Origin: Dastarcus helophoroides
Taxonomy: Eukaryota > Arthropoda > Insecta > Coleoptera > Bothrideridae
Assembly: GCA_028583605.1 (NCBI GenBank)
Contig: CM053327.1
Location: forward strand, 22,927,629 to 22,991,628
DNA: 64,000 nucleotides
Direction of reading: 5' to 3'
The notes beneath the pieces are model-generated. The model worked only from the letters and a program-made list of their open reading frames with translations, was not told the origin of the DNA and ran no database searches. Positions within the stretch are counted from its first letter, which is position 1, and every line of letters begins with the position of its first letter. The position numbers were made by a program, and so were the translations under genes. This document shows, piece by piece, positions 24,201 through 36,713 of this stretch.

Positions 24201-24267
24201 CTAAAATTGGTATCTTTATACATAATTAACTACCTGCCACAGCTTCGCCAGGATGGACAATGCCCAT
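18222..24267 (-). CDS. CD36 / scavenger receptor class B family protein, complete, six exons, 542 residues
   Basis: Members of this family are two-pass membrane glycoproteins that bind and transfer lipids, pheromones or dead-cell ligands. Coding exons on the minus strand: 24267-24234, 21251-21160, 20178-20018, 19960-19816, 19761-19561, 19217-18222. All introns are GT-AG and phases join. The start MGIVHPGEAVAE has an in-frame stop just upstream. A first membrane segment (LLIFALLGAIMMCSSYLMFV) spans about residues 13-32. The large ectodomain contains the family-typical YLWGYDD (about residue 177). The last exon carries six cysteines (NSKCN, AFCRP, NACYCKNKEC, LSPC) like the family's disulphide set, plus NGT, NVT and NKS sequons. 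A second membrane segment is at about residues 456-495, then a 47-residue basic cytosolic tail. Length is normal. The subfamily (croquemort, emp, SNMP or other) was not resolved. The gene converges on unc80. Confidence 0.92.
20179..21159. other. Intron 2 of the CD36-like gene
   Basis: The sequence at 20340-20930 is less AT-rich than its flanks but contains no recognisable exon or transposon motif. It is probably an old repeat. Confidence 0.35.
21252..24233. other. Intron 1 of the CD36-like gene, unassigned
   Basis: A 2,982-nt intron. At 22430-22970 both strands carry open frames of about 90 codons, with no family resemblance in either. A short segment at 22925-22955 recalls a worn hammerhead-type core (CGAAACACGTC) but lacks a proper CUGANGA strand. 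Confidence 0.35.
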
Positions 24268-27200
24268 GATGTTCTATGTGACATGATTTACTTGTATAAA
24301 ATATGATAAACAATCAGTCTGAGTCATTTTATGCAGAATTATTTATTTTAGTGCTTGCAAGTATACTACATTTTCTGTAATACCTCAAAATGGGTTTAAA
24401 ATGTATTGTTTTTTGCATTTTCTAATCCTTAAAGGCTGATATACAATTATAAACAATTATACTAACCGATCCTATTAAAAAATAGTATTAACCTTCAATA
24501 GACTTTTTTATTTTTAATATTTTTAATTTATGTAAAATTTGACATCCAAACAACTCAGTTTATAAAGTTAAAACTGGAACAAAAAACGAAACGTACTACG
24601 GTGCGATCTATGGTTTAACAGGGGTCCTGTACTATTAAAAAAACATTGAAATTTTTCTGTGACACGTTTTATTATCCATGTAGTTCTATCTAATCTGAGA
24701 AACATCGTTCGAAATAAAAAAAACTATCAAGAAGCCTCATGAAATTTGCTACTAACAATACTATATTTGGAAATATAAAATTTGGACCAAAATGCTTTTA
24801 AATACCTAATTTTTGGCTTATAGAAGAAAAGTTAAAATTGAAATATTACAGTCAAAATCTCATTACATAATTAAAAAATTGTAATTGAAATCTAAAGTTC
24901 CCGAAAAAGATATTTCAAAGAAATTCGAGTTTCCTAAAAACATTTCTTTTTTAATTTTGGATGTTTTCTCAATGCTTTTGTATATATGTATGTACTTAGA
25001 TAAGAGTCAAAGACTTGCTTACCGAGCGATCCGCAGGTAATGTTCGAGTACCAGCTTACTGGACCATATGAAGGTGTTAATATTTAATATTATCACAGAA
25101 GCGTAGAACTAACGTGAAATAAATAAAATGTTTAAGATTGTTTCTGAAATCTGTAACTGATACTTTTGAAATTTTAGTTTTTTTCCCGAAATTTTGATTT
25201 AAAATTGTTGTTTTAATCACAATATTTCGATTTTGTCCCAAAACTTTGGATGAGAATTTTTGGTTTAAAGTGCTGTAAAGTAATCAAGAAAACAATTAAT
25301 AACTTTAAATTCACATTTCTAGAAAAAAATATGGAAATTCCAAGAAAATCTCGAAGTTTATAAAAAACTATGTTTACGCATTTAAAGTATTTTCCTAAAC
25401 TAGTAATTTTTTACATTTTTTTTCTTAAGTCAAAGTCGAAGCTCCAGAAAAAAAATTGTTTCCAAATTAGAACTGGAATTTTGAAAAACTTAAAAATTTG
25501 AAGACATACGTTTTCTTAGAAATGTCGGTTGTTTTAGGTGAACTTTCAATTTATTCTTTAATATTTCAAGGTCGACATTAAAAATGGGAAGCTGAAAAAG
25601 TGCAATGTTGCATTTAAAATTTCGGCATCATGTATATGTATGAATGTATTTCTGAAATTTAAACTCTTGCCTAATTTTTGCCTTCCTAAAATTTTGATTT
25701 TAAAAGCAAATTTCGAACAAAAATCTCTATAAGCTAAAATAATCAAATACCTTTCGATACTTGGTCGAAATTTCAATTTTTTTCCTAGTATTTCAAGTTT
25801 AAAATCTAAATTATTAATTTTTCGAAAGCCTAATATGTTTTCTTGTTTGGAAATGTTTAGTTATGTCTTGGAGATGGAGCGTAAACTGATAACTTATGTT
25901 AAAGGATTATATTAATTTTTTCTTGATTATCACAGTTACATAGACCACAGTAGCTTTTACTTTAATTTACATAAACGCAGAAAAATCAGTTAAATACTTA
26001 GGTATTAGTAAGCGAACCATATTTGAATAAAGTACTTATATCTATTAAATTTACCTTAAAATTAATTGTTTTAATATGAAACCTTTTTACCTTAAAAAGA
26101 AAAAACAAAACCCAAAAACTATGTAACGTGATAATTAGAAATTTTACACAGTGTTAGTTCTCCATGACCCCCGTAAATACTGCTAGCTAACGATTAGAAA
26201 AAGGAAATATTTTATGATAAAAAGGGGGTTAATTCGGTCACCAAAAAATCAAGTTTTAGTTAATATATCGTCTGAGGATCCTAAATTTTTTTTTATAATT
26301 TTCGGTTTGATGGTCTTAAAGATATAGGTCAAAAGGAGTAAGAAATGACTATTTCAACCAGATCTAGGTTTAGAAAGATAAAGTTTAAATTTTAATAAGG
26401 TTAGCAGATATTGAGTCATAGATTATCGGAAAACTACAGGTTATTTCGATATTCCAAAAAAATTGAATAATATGAGCTTAAATTTTGAGGCTTTTCGACC
26501 CATACAGTATTAATTTTTTTCAAATAAAAACTTTATTTAGCCCAAGGATAGAATGCGGATCAAATTTGTTCTTTACATTATTTAATTTGGATGAATATTT
26601 TCGGAGTTAGTACAGGTTCATTAAATAACCCGCAACGCAGTAATTGCGGCTGGAATCGAACACTTTAGGGCGATCCTAGGCAATATTATATACTGTGTTA
26701 GTCATCGACTCATTGCGAACTGTAGTCACCAGTTCTATAAATATTGCGATTGATTGTAGAAAAAAAGTGTGATTTGAAAATAGACATTTTTTATTTTTCA
26801 ATTATAACAGAAGAAAATGGGGAAAAAATTTCAGATTCACACATAATTAAAAAAGATTTAATTTGGTCTATTGATTATTTACTGTATAATTGGTACGGAA
26901 CCCTAATTGTAGGTGTCCTGGATTGACTCGTGACTAAACGTTTCCTATTTAGATATAAAAATGAAATTATTATTTATAATTTATACTTGATTATTCAAAT
27001 AATTGATTACTAGATTAATTTACTTTTCATACCATATTACTATTGGTGATGGAGCCTATAAAGTAATATTTTATTTTTTGAAGGCTTATTTTACTTTAAG
27101 TCTCTTATTTCCCCATTTTTAGGATGTTTGTTAAATGTATTAAATTACGATATACGTACTAACGACAACATAATGTTTTTTTAACGTCAATAATTGTAGT

Positions 27201-28292
27201 TCATCCCTATTGTTGTACATACTGTCTTCAAATTTTAAGACACCTCTTTTTATGAAGTATTTGACTGGATATTTTGTAACTTTATAAGACATGTGCATTT
27301 TGAATTTATTTTAATTTTATTTATAACCAATGACTACAAGAAGAACTGTTAACTATCTTCATAATATAAGAACATACCATATAATATTATGTTTATTTTA
27401 TCTGTTAAGGTATAAATTGTTACCACAGTGTAATACGACTATGATTTAGGGCACATTATTTAACATTTACAGAAATGGAGCCGACGACAAATTTAATTCG
27501 TCTTTGTTCTCAACAATTAGGCTATTTATAGCTAAAAGACTGGTTTAAGGAATTACATTAATTATGGTACCTTGATTTCTCGGATATTGGCCATGAAATT
27601 AGCAAGCAATTCAATGACTTTATTGATATATTGACCGAATATACTTGAGTGTCCCCTGAAATCTTCTTAGCGATGTTTAATGCACTAACATTTGTAAAAT
27701 AGCCTCTGCAATGAAAAGTATATTATATACCAATTAATGCGTATTATATAACTCAAAATGTGATGGTTTATCTTATGGTAATTGCAATGCGTCCGGTTAA
27801 TATAATAATTATTTTGCTATAATAATATTTATAGGAATTCCTAGACTAATTTCGTCTTGTGCCTGCGTTCATCTATTTTTTGTTATATACTTTATTTAAT
27901 AGTGCGGTTACATTCCGTTAACCAACTTAAAGCATGAGTTGTAGAGTTGTAGTAGTTGTAGTAGATGAAAGTAAAGTCACGCCGAGGACGTTTGTATCTA
28001 TGGATGTTGCGATGCAACCCGTGATACAAGCTTTGCCTCACCTTCGTGAACTTTGCAATTGCAGTCTAATTTTCATTAGATTCTAATGAAATTAGATTTC
28101 AATTGCATCGTAATAAACTTGTATATATTCGTATATACAAGGCTTATTATCTCAGCAGAGAGTAATGCTTCAATTAGCATGTAGCGAAAATGTTTGCGTG
28201 ATAAACAGTTAAAAGTCAGTTACAAGTCACCCGATGGAGGTTTGCTCTCTTGGGTACTTATACGACTGACTAACGGCTTTAAATTGGAAGTG
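24268..28292. other. Upstream intergenic region of the CD36-like gene, mostly repeat-derived
   Basis: Segment 24840-25870 is built of the degenerate AAATTTCGA-type blocks. At 26640-26690 a B-box-like GTTCGATTCC lies on the minus strand without a convincing A box. No promoter motif or exon could be assigned. Any untranslated first exon of the CD36-like gene would lie here. Confidence 0.4.
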
Positions 28293-28361
28293 TGTACAAC
28301 CACCGTACCATGCTGACGAGGCCAAGGAAGGCCGAAACTAGTCTATGGTTGCGGTTGTACA
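28293..28361 (+). ncRNA. Type I hammerhead ribozyme with minimal stem III
   Basis: A hammerhead ribozyme is a small self-cleaving RNA. All core parts are present in order. The outer part of stem I is 9 bp (28293-28301 with 28353-28361), and an internal loop (28302-28306 / 28350-28352) follows. The inner part of stem I is 6 bp (28307-28312 with 28344-28349, including one G-T pair). Core CTGACGA is at 28313-28319. Stem II is GGCC/GGCC (28320-28323 with 28330-28333) with loop AAGGAA. Core GAAA is at 28334-28337. Stem III has two pairs (A28337-T28342, C28338-G28341) with loop TA. The cleavage triplet is GTC, with the cut after 28343. Two-pair stem III hammerheads of type I are known from Penelope-like retroelements. 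No Penelope reverse transcriptase was recognised nearby, so this is probably a truncated or non-autonomous copy. Confidence 0.85.
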
Positions 28362-31300
28362 TGTTTTCAATTTTAAGCACGTTTAACTGTTTAATTACAG
28401 AACATTTAATTGGTCATGAGTTGTTTGTGGTAATTCTTAGAATGTATCCAGTAATTCTGAAAAAATAGCTGGAGTAGATTTAATATTAGATCGCAAATTA
28501 TGATAGGAGTCGAATGTCCTAGTCGTGAAGAAATAATATATTCTGATAATCTTACAAGTTACGATATAATCTACAAATAATATACTGAGAGCAAGATGAA
28601 AATTATGAAAATAATAATCAAATGGTTCATAATTCTTCCATGGAAAATTGTGTTTCCAGGTTGAAATTTTTGACTCTAGTTACTTTGGACCTTGCCAATT
28701 TTAATTTATTTATCCAATAATTAAAGTTTAAAATAATCAATAAAAATATATTGTCCCGGTAGTTTTCTTTAACATTCTAAATAAACGATAAAAACGAAAA
28801 CTTGCGATGGTTTCAGTCTTTTATTTGATGTTTATTATATTATGTGCAGTGTGTCTGATTTAAAATAAAGGCACCCTGATAATATGAGATTCAAATTTGA
28901 TCTTTGGCAGAATTATAGTTACAAATAAGATGTACCGTTATAGACTTGCAAGTAACAGTAACAAACTGAGACAATTGGGGCATATTCCCGATATTTTGCT
29001 TCGCGTTAAAGAATTTGTAACTTGTTCACAATTTTATTTTGACCACCAAAGTTCATTACGAAATTCAAATTTTTAGTTTTTGCAATATTTTAAGCCAGGA
29101 ATTGTGTAAATATCAGGTTTCATTGGGAATTTGCATTTTTAGTTTCTGCATATACTGTTGTGGGAAAAATACTGTCAAAGGTAAAAATGCGAATTTTAGA
29201 AATAAAATTGGTACTCAGGGCTTCAAATTAAATTTTAAATAACTCTTTTCTCATAACGTTTTTGAACATTTTCAACGGGAAAAAATAATGGGAATGGGTT
29301 CCAATTTGGAGGCGATTTATTATTTAAATTTTAGTTACTTCTTGTGCGTTTTATATGGGACAAAAACTATGCCAATGCTCAAATTTGGATTTCGATTTGT
29401 TGCGAAAATATTTGGCTGTCTTCATTTTAAGTGAGGCATACTGTATATTGTTACAAATGTTGATATAAATAAAAGAGTACTTTTATTTAACCGAAAGCAG
29501 TTTTTTTCGGCGAAATTATAAAAATTTGTAAGATTCCTTTTTCTGGATCTGAAAATAATTCTTTGAAAGTAAAAAAAAGAAAAAGAAAATTGGTTACCCA
29601 CTTTTTTAAATTATAAGTTGCATTGTAATACTTTATAAACTTACAATAAATCTTCTAAAAAAACCAATTATGTCAAACTTAAAAATGAAATCAATGCATG
29701 TTTTATAAGACAATGTCTAATTTTAACTTAATTTACATTATCAATATTCTTCTATTTACCCACAATACTTTTTGCATATTATAGTATATTCCTTTTAATT
29801 AAGGTGTTAACAATATTTCAAGAAAAATGTGTAAATTAAATAAATAATCCTAAATGTTCCACCATTATAAGAAATATAAAATAAAATTTGTGTAAATGTA
29901 AAATACATATATCATTTGAAAAATAGAACTAATAGGAAAGAACTTTGTTAAGTAACATTCAGAAACTTCTAGCACTACAATTATTACTTATGAAAATAAC
30001 GATAATATTAACATGTTAGATGGATTTAAAAATCTCTGGCGCTTTGTGACATGGAAGTTTCATAATAGATTCGGCACTTCTTTAAAACATAATTTTATTT
30101 TAGTTCTTGTTTCTTTTAGCAGACTTAACTAAATATCGAATGCAACAATTTTAATTACTTTATAACTCTAAACACAGTTATGTAAGAACAGCCGATTTCT
30201 CTTATTTTAACGTGAAATCAATCTCCTAGAAGTAGAAGATCCTGTAAGAGCTCCAGTGAAGATAACGAGTGAGTATTCTATTTACATAATGATTGCATAT
30301 GGCATTAAATATAATTGCTAACTATATAGCCAAACTACTATACAGTTGTTTAACAAGAAAATAGAGTATTTTGTGTTTTTTTAAGGAACTCGTCACAAAG
30401 TTACCTAATTAAGTATGGCCATAGTTTTTTGGTAGTTTCTTTTTTCATATATACTCAGGTCGTATATAAAATGTTTAGAATTTTTGTTACCAAGTGTTAC
30501 CAAATTAAATAAGTAAAATAACCAAATCAGGAGTATTTTTTTTTCAAATAATATAAATGAAACATAGATATTATAAACATCTACATTACAATTAATTGAT
30601 AAAAATACAAGCATTTTTGTTTAAACCAAAAGGGCCTTCTCACAAGGTAAAGGATTTAATCTATAATTACCTACATAATATTGTTTTTTTAAATAATAAT
30701 ATAAGTAACATATCGATTGGTACAGCGCTTTCTCGCGCATTAAAGTTCCCGTCTTACATATTGAAAAATACAAAATTAAAATACATATCTATTATGGTTG
30801 CGAAAACGTAACAATTTTAAAATACTTACTTGGATTTATTCTGTAGCGAATTTCCATTTTTGTATTAAACTTCACAGATTATCACTGAATAATATTCACT
30901 GGAAAGTATACACCACTATGTGTTCGCGAAATATCTACTTATCTCCTCTCACAACTTTTCATTGCCAGCAAATGATAATATGGGACTTTCTTGCCGAAGT
31001 AAGTACTTATTTGATTTGTGCATTAATTTAGTTCCGCACGATTTAAAAAGACGAAAAACGTCGGGATGCTCCAGTGGGTGAGTGGGGAGAAAGTTTAGAT
31101 GACGTTCGAGGTTGTATGACGTTTTTCAAGAACTGATAATTATACCAATTCTTCGATATCTATAGGTGACACCGGTTTTACACGGCTTGTATTTTGTCCT
31201 TTTCATAATAACGCACGACACCTTTCATTACCTATACGTATTTAACATATTTAAACCATTTCTGAAAACATTTTATATGCTGAATTTATTACTAAAAGTT

Positions 31301-31515
31301 CTTTCCCTTACGTTTTTCATAATAATTAGGCATTTAAGTTTCGTGGTTAAAAATAATTTGACATGACTAATTGCTTTCAAATATTTTAAACTTTAATATT
31401 TATGTTGGGGAAACCCTTGACAGGAGTAGCGCACGCACAATATGTAAAAATAAAAAGGTCCATATATGGTTCACGCAATTTTATATTTTTAAAATAAATC
31501 GAAAGTATACATTCT
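28362..31515. other. AT-rich intergenic region with one exon-like island
   Basis: No transposon protein or RNA gene was recognised. At 30230-30268 a 39-nt segment is bounded by CTCCTAG and GTGAGT and is open in two frames (SRRSCKSSSEDN or VEDPVRAPVKIT); it is described as a finding. The rest is AT-rich with no visible signals. Confidence 0.35.
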
Positions 31516-32900
31516 TTGCATTTGATTATGTTTTATCGATATCTGATTGATATTGGACGTGTAATTTATTATCGAAGGCAGAGTTCAAATATAAAAATAA
31601 CCAGATATTTATTATTAAAATATTTCACATTTATTTTTCCTTAGAGACTCTTTCCAAATGATATTTTGTTTTGACCATTTCCAAGACGTTTAAGGTTTCT
31701 AATCGTTTTCCTTTAATGCTGCTCTGTAAAATTGTATGTTGTGATATGCACGCCAATGTAATAATTTTCCGCAATGTTCTTAAAAAGAATTAACATTTTC
31801 AGATCTCGACTTTAAGCTCAAAATTTGTGAAGTGGATCGAAGGTTTGAATAAAAACTCAAAATTTTCAGTTGCTTCTTTTTAAATATGTAGTGTTCAGTT
31901 AAAATTATGGGTTCGACTTCGAAACAAATTTTCTCTGAATTTCGACTTGTATCTCAAAGTTACGATTTCTATCTTGCGACTTTGAAGAAAAAGGTGAATC
32001 ATGAACCCTTAAATTCTATCTTTTATTTTAGTTCAAAGTTTTACGTTTAAACATTTAATTTTAGATTTGAACCGCAGAAAACTAGTTCTTTTGCACTACT
32101 TCAAAGTCATTGTATTTAAAAGAAAAAGTCAAGATTCTTTTTGAACCTAAACAACAAAAATTTTCGCATTTTCAAGAAACACCTGAAGTTTATAAAAAAA
32201 TTAAGTTTGAACTCTTTGAGTTTAGGTCGAAGATTTACGACAGGAAATTAAAAAAATAAAGAATTATATTCAAAATTTGGGAATTCAGTTCGGATTACTT
32301 GGAAAAATAGGTTATCAAATTACAAGTTAAATGTTAACATTTTGAAAGGACACCTTTCAAAAAATAATTAATTTTTTCAACTCTCACTTCGCAGAATTTT
32401 TCAATATTTGTAGTTCATTAATTAAATTTAACAGTAAACACAACAAAATTAACAAGAAAATTCCACAATTAGGTCCGTAAATATTTTAAAACTTCTATGA
32501 CTTCAAAAATATACAGGGATGTTTGGGGAGAAACAATCCATATTTAAAGGAGATGTAGGGGGATAAAAATAAGCAAAAAAAGTCTAATAAACATATGGTC
32601 AACTATCACGCTTACGAAGATAGTAAAGGGAATATGTATTTTATTGCTTTCGTGCAAGGTACTATAAGATTACTTAAACAAAGAGCAGACAACAATAATT
32701 TCTAGTAAATGAGAAGAAAACATTTTTCGTCTAATAATTTTTTTCAAAAACGAAAGCGAACTACGTTTTATACCGTTTAGACAGTAGTTAAGGGGAATTT
32801 GCTATGCACTATGTACCTATAAAAGTTAGGAAGGAACTTGGATTGGTGCAACGGACTGGTCCTTGCTTATTTTTAAAAATTGAAATACAAATCTTGTCCC
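31516..32900 (+). repeat. Dispersed repeat, uninterrupted copy 1
   Basis: This segment aligns from TTGCATTTGATTATGTTTTA to ACAAATCTTGTCCC with the broken copy 2 at 33670-37835. The interior includes the AAATTTCGA-type blocks (31800-32400). The last ~400 nt (ATGTAGGGGGATAAAAATAA onward) are about 90 percent identical between copies. No open frame resembles a transposon protein, so its class is unknown. Confidence 0.7.
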
Positions 32901-33669
32901 TTGAATAAAGTCAAGATATGTGTCTAAAAAAGGAATCCTGATTCCCATATTGCAACCCAATACTCCAATAAAAGTTTTTTTAACCAAATATCTTTAGATG
33001 TCACTCTTATGGTAGACAAAAAAATGTTCAATTAAATTTTTGAAGCATCTTCATGCTGATTTTTTCAAAATATTTAATTTTTCTTTAAACAACGAGTCTT
33101 TTATTAATTTGCTTAATTTGAGGTTCTGCGGCTACTCTGCTACCTTACTCATTCTGGGGAATTTCTCTTTGAAATATAAAAATCCTTTTTTATTCGAACT
33201 CATCCCCACTAGAAAATTTTTGGTAAGCCTAATTTAATCTGAAGTGGTGGTAGAAATATAACAGAGAGCTTTACAAGTGTAAAGCTTCACAGTTTTCTAT
33301 TTACAAATTGAAGATCTACGTGTAGGACAAACTTTTTCCTAATTGTGATTTTTTCGATCCCTGGTGTCCCATTCACATAAAAAGTACTTAAATTTTAATG
33401 ATATAAAAGATTTCAAATGAAGAATTAATATGATCATGATATTATGTTTCATTTCTGATAAGATTTTTTACGATGTAAATAATATATGGACCTAAATGAA
33501 AACGAACAGTATTTGGGAAGACTACATTTCCGAAAATAAGTTTTACCTTGTCACAAGAAAGCTGGGGGTGATGGAAAAAAATATGTACGGTTTCATGATC
33601 GAGGTAGGTAGTCCAAACACAATTACCTACCAGAGTTCGTGTGAGAAAATCAGTGTTGACCAGTGTTAT
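32901..33669. other. Spacer between the two repeat copies
   Basis: AT-rich sequence with no protein, RNA or transposon motif that I recognise. Confidence 0.4.
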
Positions 33670-35186
33670 TTGCACTTGATTATGTTTTATCTATATCTGA
33701 CTGATATTGGATGAGAATTTATCATCGAAGACACTGTGGCAACATAAAAATAACGATATTTTTTTTAATATTTCATATTCATATTCTAAATGATATTTTG
33801 TTTTGACCGGTTCCAAGATTGTTCAGATTTCTAATCGTTTACCTTTAATGCCGCTCTGTAAAATTTTATATTGTGATATACACTATACACTATACACGCC
33901 AATGTAATAATTATTTGCCGCAATATTCTTAAAAAGAATTAAGATTTTTAGATTTCGATTTTAGACTTAAAATTTTTAAAGTGGATCGAAGGTTCGAATA
34001 TAAATTGGAAATTTTCAGTTGGTTCTTTTTAAATATATAGTATTCAGTTGAAATTATGGGTTCGACTTCGAAACAAATTTTCTTTGAATTTCCACTTGCA
34101 TCTCAAAGTTACGATTTCTATCTTGCTACTTCGAAGAAAAAGGGTGAATCATGAACCCTCAAATTCTATCTTTTATTTTAGATCAAAGCTTTAAGTTTAA
34201 ACATTTAATTTTAGATTTAAACCGCAGAAAATTAGTTTTTTTGCAATACTTCAAAGATCATTGGATTTAAAAGAAAAATTTCAAGATTCTTTTTGAACAT
34301 AAACATCGGAAAATTTCGAATTTTCGAGAAATACCTCAAGTTTATAAAAAATTCAAGTTTGAACTCTTTGAGTTTAGTTCGAAAATTCAAAACAGGAATT
34401 TGAAAAATTCAGAATTACATTCAAAAGTTAGGAATTCAATTCGGATTACTTGGAAAAATTATAAGTTAAATGTTAACATTTTGAAAGGACACTTTTCAAA
34501 AGATAATTAATTTGTTCATCTCTCACTTCGCAGAATTGTTCAATATTTTTAATTCATAAATTAAATTTAACAGTAAACACAACAGCATTACCAAGAAAAT
34601 TCCAGATTGATTATTAGAGTGTTTGGTTTGCTTTACGGAGAGCATCGTAGGCAGATATCAACGGTTTGTTAAAGCATCCATTAAAGGAGCACATGGTAGA
34701 TTCTGCTGTCCATTCATTAGATCAGTAAATATTTTAAAACTTCTAAGACTTCAAAAATACACAGGGTGACTGGGGAGAAACCTCCATATTCAAAGGAGAT
34801 GTAGGGGGATAAAAATAAACAAAAAAGTTTAATAAACATGTGTTCAACAATTACGCCTACTGAGATAGTAAAGGGAATATGTATTTTATTGCTTTCGTGC
34901 CAAAAATTAATATTTTATATTGTGTTGGCTGTGTATTCCAGAAAATACACATAGGAGATTAGTCATTGTTATTATTATTATTACCTACTTGGCCCAACTG
35001 CATTAAATACTCAACTACAGATTTAAAATTTTCAAAAATAAATTCATAGATTTATTATACGATGTTCCATTAAATATTAGGCAATACATATAGGTGCTTT
35101 TAGCGCGATTTCGATGGGATCCTGATCATTATTATGGTACATCCCCCATTTTTTCTTTATTTAAGAAGGTACTATAAAATTACTTA

Positions 35187-36592
35187 TAGCCAACCTTATA
35201 ACGCCAATCTTAAAAACTGTATGGATATCAGAACAACTTCCAGACAAATGGAAAGAGGGGCTAATAATTAAACTGCCAAAAAAGGGCGACTTGAGAGAGT
35301 GTCGTAATTGGCGAGGAATCACACCATTAACAAAGTTACTGCCATCATAATACACAACCGTCTTTCAGAAGCAGTAGAACCAACTGTCAGACAAGAGCAA
35401 GCTGGATTCAGACCCAATAGGTCATGTATTGACCAAATCAACACTCTCAATAATCATTAAACAGTCACAGGAATTTAAATCCCCACTATATTTACTGTTC
35501 ATAGATTTTGAGAAAGCTTTTGATACACTAAAGCATACGGCTATCTGGTATGCTCTTCAAGAGAAGGGTGTTCCAACCAAAATAATTAAAATCATCAAAG
35601 CTCTCTACAGCCAAGCTAACTGTCATGTTATACACAAAGGAAAAGGAGGAGAGAAGATCCCAGTCACGAACAGGGTAAAACAAGGCTACATACTATCTCC
35701 AATATTATTTAACATCCTACTCCATTCCGTCCTCTTGAAAGCAAACAAGGCAAAGAGAGAAAGAAGATGGGAACTTACAACACGCCTAGAGGATCTAGAT
35801 TATGGAGACGATATTTATTTACTATCCCACACTTTCAACGACATAGCAGAAAAACTAAATGCTCTGAAAAGAGAAGCAAAGAAAGTGGGCCTGAAAATCA
35901 ACACAAACAAAACCAAGGAAATCCGGTTGAATACAGCCAATGAAGCAAACCTACACATTAACAACAACCTGATAAAAAAAGTAGATGATTTTTTATATCT
36001 GGAAAGCGTAGTCAATCACACGGGTGGTACTGACAGAGATGTGAACGAGTGAATTATAAAAGCACGTAGAGCGTTTGGATTATTGAATCCAATTTGGCGT
36101 TCTAGAATCTATAAGTACTCAACCAAAATTCGCATATGTAATACAAACGTAAAATCAGTGCTACTTTACGGGTGTGAAACTTGGAAGACCACTAAGTCAA
36201 TAACCAACAAGCTGCAAGTATTTGTTAACAGGTGCCTACGTTAGATAATGCGTATTTGGTGGCCTAACACAATTACAAATGAAGAACTTTCGAGCAGAAC
36301 TCAGCAGGAAAGAATTTACTTAGAAATAAGGCGAAGAAAATGGGATTGGCTGGGACATATAATCCGCAACCGAAACAGTATTGCCCGTAAAGCCTTGGAA
36401 TGGAATCCACAAGACAGTCGAGGAAGAGGAAGACCAAAAATGACTTGGAAAAGGACGGTAATAGACGAGGCCAAAAGAATGAATAAAAGCTGGGGCGAAA
36501 TAAAACAAATGGCCTATAATCAAACCAGAAGGCGAACTTTCGTAGAGGCCCTATATTCCAACTAAGGAAACTTGTGAACCTATTATTATAAC
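35187..36592 (+). mobile_element. 5'-truncated non-LTR retrotransposon, reverse transcriptase and C-terminal region
   Basis: The reverse transcriptase reads with few breaks: WKEGLIIKLPKKGDL and CRNWRGITPLTK, then LFIDFEKAFDTLKH, VKQGYILSPILFN, YGDDIYLLSH (catalytic box, usually YADD) and LKINTNKTKEIR. Then come LLYGCETW and the C-terminal KWDWLGHIIRNRNSIARKAL, WNPQDSRGRGRPKMTW. Stops occur near the start, after DVNE (about 36051) and after NRCLR (about 36242). The 8-bp flanks ATTACTTA (35179-35186) and ATTACCCA (36593-36600) are probable target-site duplications with two differences. The clade is uncertain (RTE- or CR1/L2-like architecture). It is defective but not very old. Confidence 0.82.
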
Positions 36593-36713
36593 ATTACCCA
36601 AACAAAGAGCAGAAAACAATAATTTCTATTAAATGAGAAGAAAACATTTTTCGTTCAATAGATTTTTTCAAAAACAAAAGCGAAGTACGTTTCACCCTTT
36701 TACACAGCAGTTA

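Noticed and set aside
26640..26690. tRNA-like segment with a GTTCGATTCC B box on the minus strand
   Set aside because: There is no acceptable A box or cloverleaf around it.
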